Below are positions 23,634 through 25,027 of a DNA stretch of 25,027 bases, piece after piece. Made by a program: the position numbers and the translations under genes. How positions within the stretch are numbered: position 1 is the first letter of the stretch; each line of letters begins with the position of its first letter. Source of the stretch: Gemmatimonadales bacterium (GTDB lineage: Bacteria; Gemmatimonadota; Gemmatimonadetes; Gemmatimonadales; GWC2-71-9); assembly GCA_025929805.1 (NCBI GenBank), contig JAICPP010000016.1:1-25027 (forward strand). The letters run 5' to 3'. The notes beneath the pieces were generated by a model. It was not told where the DNA came from and made no database searches. It saw only the letters and a program-made list of their open reading frames with translations.

Positions 23634-23661
23634 TTGCACGTGGAGAGCAACCTCCTATATT
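23634..23661 (+). promoter_or_regulatory. Candidate promoter for parA-parB
   Basis: TTGCAC (23634-23639) and TATATT (23656-23661) are 16 nt apart in the 242-bp gap between mnmG and parA, which is lower in GC than its surroundings. This would give a leader of roughly 95 nt, so a closer unseen promoter is possible. The rest of the gap holds no ORF I can support and no trace of rsmG. Confidence 0.4.
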
Positions 23662-23764
23662 CGTGCGACCCCCCAACGCATTCTCCCATCCATTTCCGCA
23701 AGAGCTGAGCGGCTCATTTAGTTCCAAGTAGCTGCGCCACCTCCAATTAAGGCTACGCTGATCA

Positions 23765-24685
23765 ATGGCTCAGGTCATAGCGATCGCAAATCAGAAGGGT
23801 GGAGTCGGCAAGACCACGACAGCGGTGAACCTTGCCGCCTCCTTGGCCATCGCCGAACGCCGAACACTCCTGCTCGATGCCGATCCACAAGGAAACGCCA
23901 CCAGCGGCGTCGGCGTCGCCAAAGAAACCGTGGAGCTCTCCTTATACGAGTCTCTCGTCGAAGGACATCCTCCGGGTGAAGCAGTCCTCCCGGTTTCGGC
24001 ACTGCCGTTCCTATCCGTCCTTCCGGCCACCCAGGATCTTGTCGGTGCCGAGCTGCAGCTGGTGGAACGCCAGAGCCGCGAGGCGATCCTCCGCCAAGTG
24101 CTTGATCAGCTCCAGGATGCATACGACTACGTCATCGTAGATTGCCCACCCTCACTGGGTTTGCTCACCTTGAACGTACTGGCTGCAGCCCACGGCGTAC
24201 TCATACCCATCCAATGCGAGTACTATGGCTTGGAAGGGATGTCGCAGCTTCTTAACACTGTCAGGTTAGTGCAGCAAAACTTCAACCCTACCCTGGCCAT
24301 TAGCGGCGTCCTCCTCACCATGTACGACTCTCGGCTGAACCTCTGCCGGCAGGTAGCCGAAGATGCCAAGGAGTATTTCGGCGCGAAGGTGTTCAGCACG
24401 CCCATCCCCCGAAACGTGCGACTGGCCGAGGCGCCGAGCTTCGGAAAGCCGATTCTACTGTATGATGTGCAGTCGGTCGGAGCGCGAAGCTACCTCGCTG
24501 TGGCGCAGGAGCTATTGCGGCGACTCGAGAGCTCGTCCGTTACCATCGAAGAGCCTGTACCCCCGCCCCCAGCACAACCGATAGCAGGCGCAGAACCCGA
24601 GTCCGACCCGGCGCCCGAACCCGAGTCCGAATCCGAGCACGACACCCTGCCACACCCGCTGCCCGAGGTGACCACACATGACTGA
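23765..24685 (+). CDS. parA: Chromosome partitioning ATPase ParA (Soj) with acidic tail
   Basis: A 306-residue deviant-Walker ATPase that moves ParB-parS complexes over the nucleoid. Walker A is KGGVGKTT (residues 11-18, signature Lys11 and Lys16), followed by the switch region LLDADPQGNATSG and the Walker B-like YVIVDCPPSLG. There is no N-terminal DNA-binding extension, so it is the short chromosomal type. The core ends near residue 262; the last 45 residues are a Pro/Glu/Asp-rich tail with PESDP, PEPES and PESESE repeats, longer than in typical Soj proteins of about 255-265 residues. The stop overlaps the parB start by 8 nt. No Shine-Dalgarno is obvious near the ATG. Confidence 0.96.
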   Translation: MAQVIAIANQKGGVGKTTTAVNLAASLAIAERRTLLLDADPQGNATSGVGVAKETVELSLYESLVEGHPPGEAVLPVSALPFLSVLPATQDLVGAELQLVERQSREAILRQVLDQLQDAYDYVIVDCPPSLGLLTLNVLAAAHGVLIPIQCEYYGLEGMSQLLNTVRLVQQNFNPTLAISGVLLTMYDSRLNLCRQVAEDAKEYFGAKVFSTPIPRNVRLAEAPSFGKPILLYDVQSVGARSYLAVAQELLRRLESSSVTIEEPVPPPPAQPIAGAEPESDPAPEPESESEHDTLPHPLPEVTTHD

Positions 24686-25027
24686 GACCAAACGGTTGGG
24701 TCGGGGACTCGAGGCCTTGCTCGGCTCTGCGACTCGCGAGCAGGCCCAGGCTTCAGGCGCACTCCGAGAGCTGCCCATCAGCAGTGTTCAACCCAATCCG
24801 TTGCAGCCCCGCTCTAAGATCAACGAAGCCGAGCTGATCGAGTTAACGGCGTCCATCGAGGCATCCGGGCTGCTTCAGCCGGTCATTGTTCGTCCGCGCA
24901 ATGGTAAGTACGAGCTCATTGCGGGCGAGCGCCGCTGGCGGGCGGTCCAGCGTCTGGGGTGGTCCAAGATTCCGGCGATTGTCAGGGATGTCGATGATCG
25001 GACGCTTTTGACGTTAGCCCTGATCGA
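24678..25027 (+). CDS. parB: Chromosome partitioning protein ParB (Spo0J), N-terminal part
   Basis: Partial gene; 116 codons are visible and the frame runs off the window. ParB is a CTP-dependent clamp that loads at parS and spreads. The N-terminal ParA-activating peptide (KRLGRGLEALLGS, residues 5-17) contains the basic-hydrophobic motif expected to stimulate ParA. The start of the CTPase domain follows with ISSVQPNPLQPRSK, SIEASGLLQPVIVR and the CTP-binding motif GERRWRA (about residues 84-90). The parS-binding helix-turn-helix would lie beyond the window. The ATG is 5 nt before the parA stop, so the two are translationally coupled. Confidence 0.95.
   Translation, partial: MTETKRLGRGLEALLGSATREQAQASGALRELPISSVQPNPLQPRSKINEAELIELTASIEASGLLQPVIVRPRNGKYELIAGERRWRAVQRLGWSKIPAIVRDVDDRTLLTLALI

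Noticed and set aside
23637..23642. Third CACGTG as a possible parS
   Set aside because: Flanks (GATTG...GAGAG) do not match the parS arms; only the six-base core agrees, which can occur by chance.

Overview
This is a dense, GC-rich bacterial chromosomal window with 24 protein genes on both strands and no tRNA, rRNA, CRISPR or transposase that I can see. A GWxTD-domain lipoprotein-like protein, a SufB-C-D-S-U operon ending in a bacilliredoxin, an Azotobacter-type 7Fe ferredoxin and a type Vd patatin/beta-barrel protein (implying an outer membrane) together suggest a Gemmatimonadota-like diderm. That assignment is an inference from gene content, not from a phylogeny.

Layout. 1-1733 (minus): a Ser/Thr protein kinase, pyrE (4-nt overlap) and a small membrane protein cut by the window edge. 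1869-8513 (plus): the GWxTD protein, DNA polymerase I, a secreted matrixin-like protease coupled by ATGA to a secreted serine hydrolase, and a SufT/PaaD-like DUF59 protein. 8510-9897 (minus): RNase D, which shares a CTAG double stop with DUF59, and a 56-aa helical ORF upstream of it. 10072-11280 (plus): a thioesterase-alpha/beta hydrolase fusion. 11501-11764 (minus): fdxA. 11878-13920 (plus): patatin plus beta-barrel. 13936-14505 (minus): peptide deformylase. 14738-21616 (plus): the suf operon sufR-sufB-sufC-sufD-sufS-sufU, then a BrxA/B bacilliredoxin and a small unknown gene. 21639-25027 (plus): mnmG, two parS-like sites, parA and a partial parB. This resembles the conserved origin-proximal mnmG-rsmG-parA-parB order, but rsmG is missing from its usual place.

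How it works together. The suf block is a complete Fe-S assembly line: SufS and SufU provide sulfur, SufBC2D is the scaffold, and SufR is the predicted Fe-S-sensing regulator. It is read from a consensus TTGACA-N17-TATAAT promoter whose -35 box lies inside a perfect palindrome. The transcript probably starts at or 1-2 nt before the sufR ATG, so it may be leaderless. Downstream genes are mostly joined by ATGA, GTGA or TGATG overlaps. The bacilliredoxin at the end suggests thiol protection of this pathway, and the DUF59 protein encoded elsewhere in the window may act as a Suf accessory factor.

The least explained sequence is a set of short-period repeats in or next to intergenic spaces. Two loci (between sufB and sufC, and between the thioesterase-hydrolase and fdxA) carry degenerate heptads of one family (about GTRARCR) arranged as facing arms of large hairpins. 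Another spacer has four GGTCCCC heptads, one has a 17-bp tandem duplication, and the sufS 5' end has an 8-bp-period repeat translated as an N-terminal extension. Several genes lacking a Shine-Dalgarno sequence also have a TTAT-type box just 5-9 nt before the ATG, which hints at leaderless transcription beyond sufR. No stretch over 300 bases lacks a gene.
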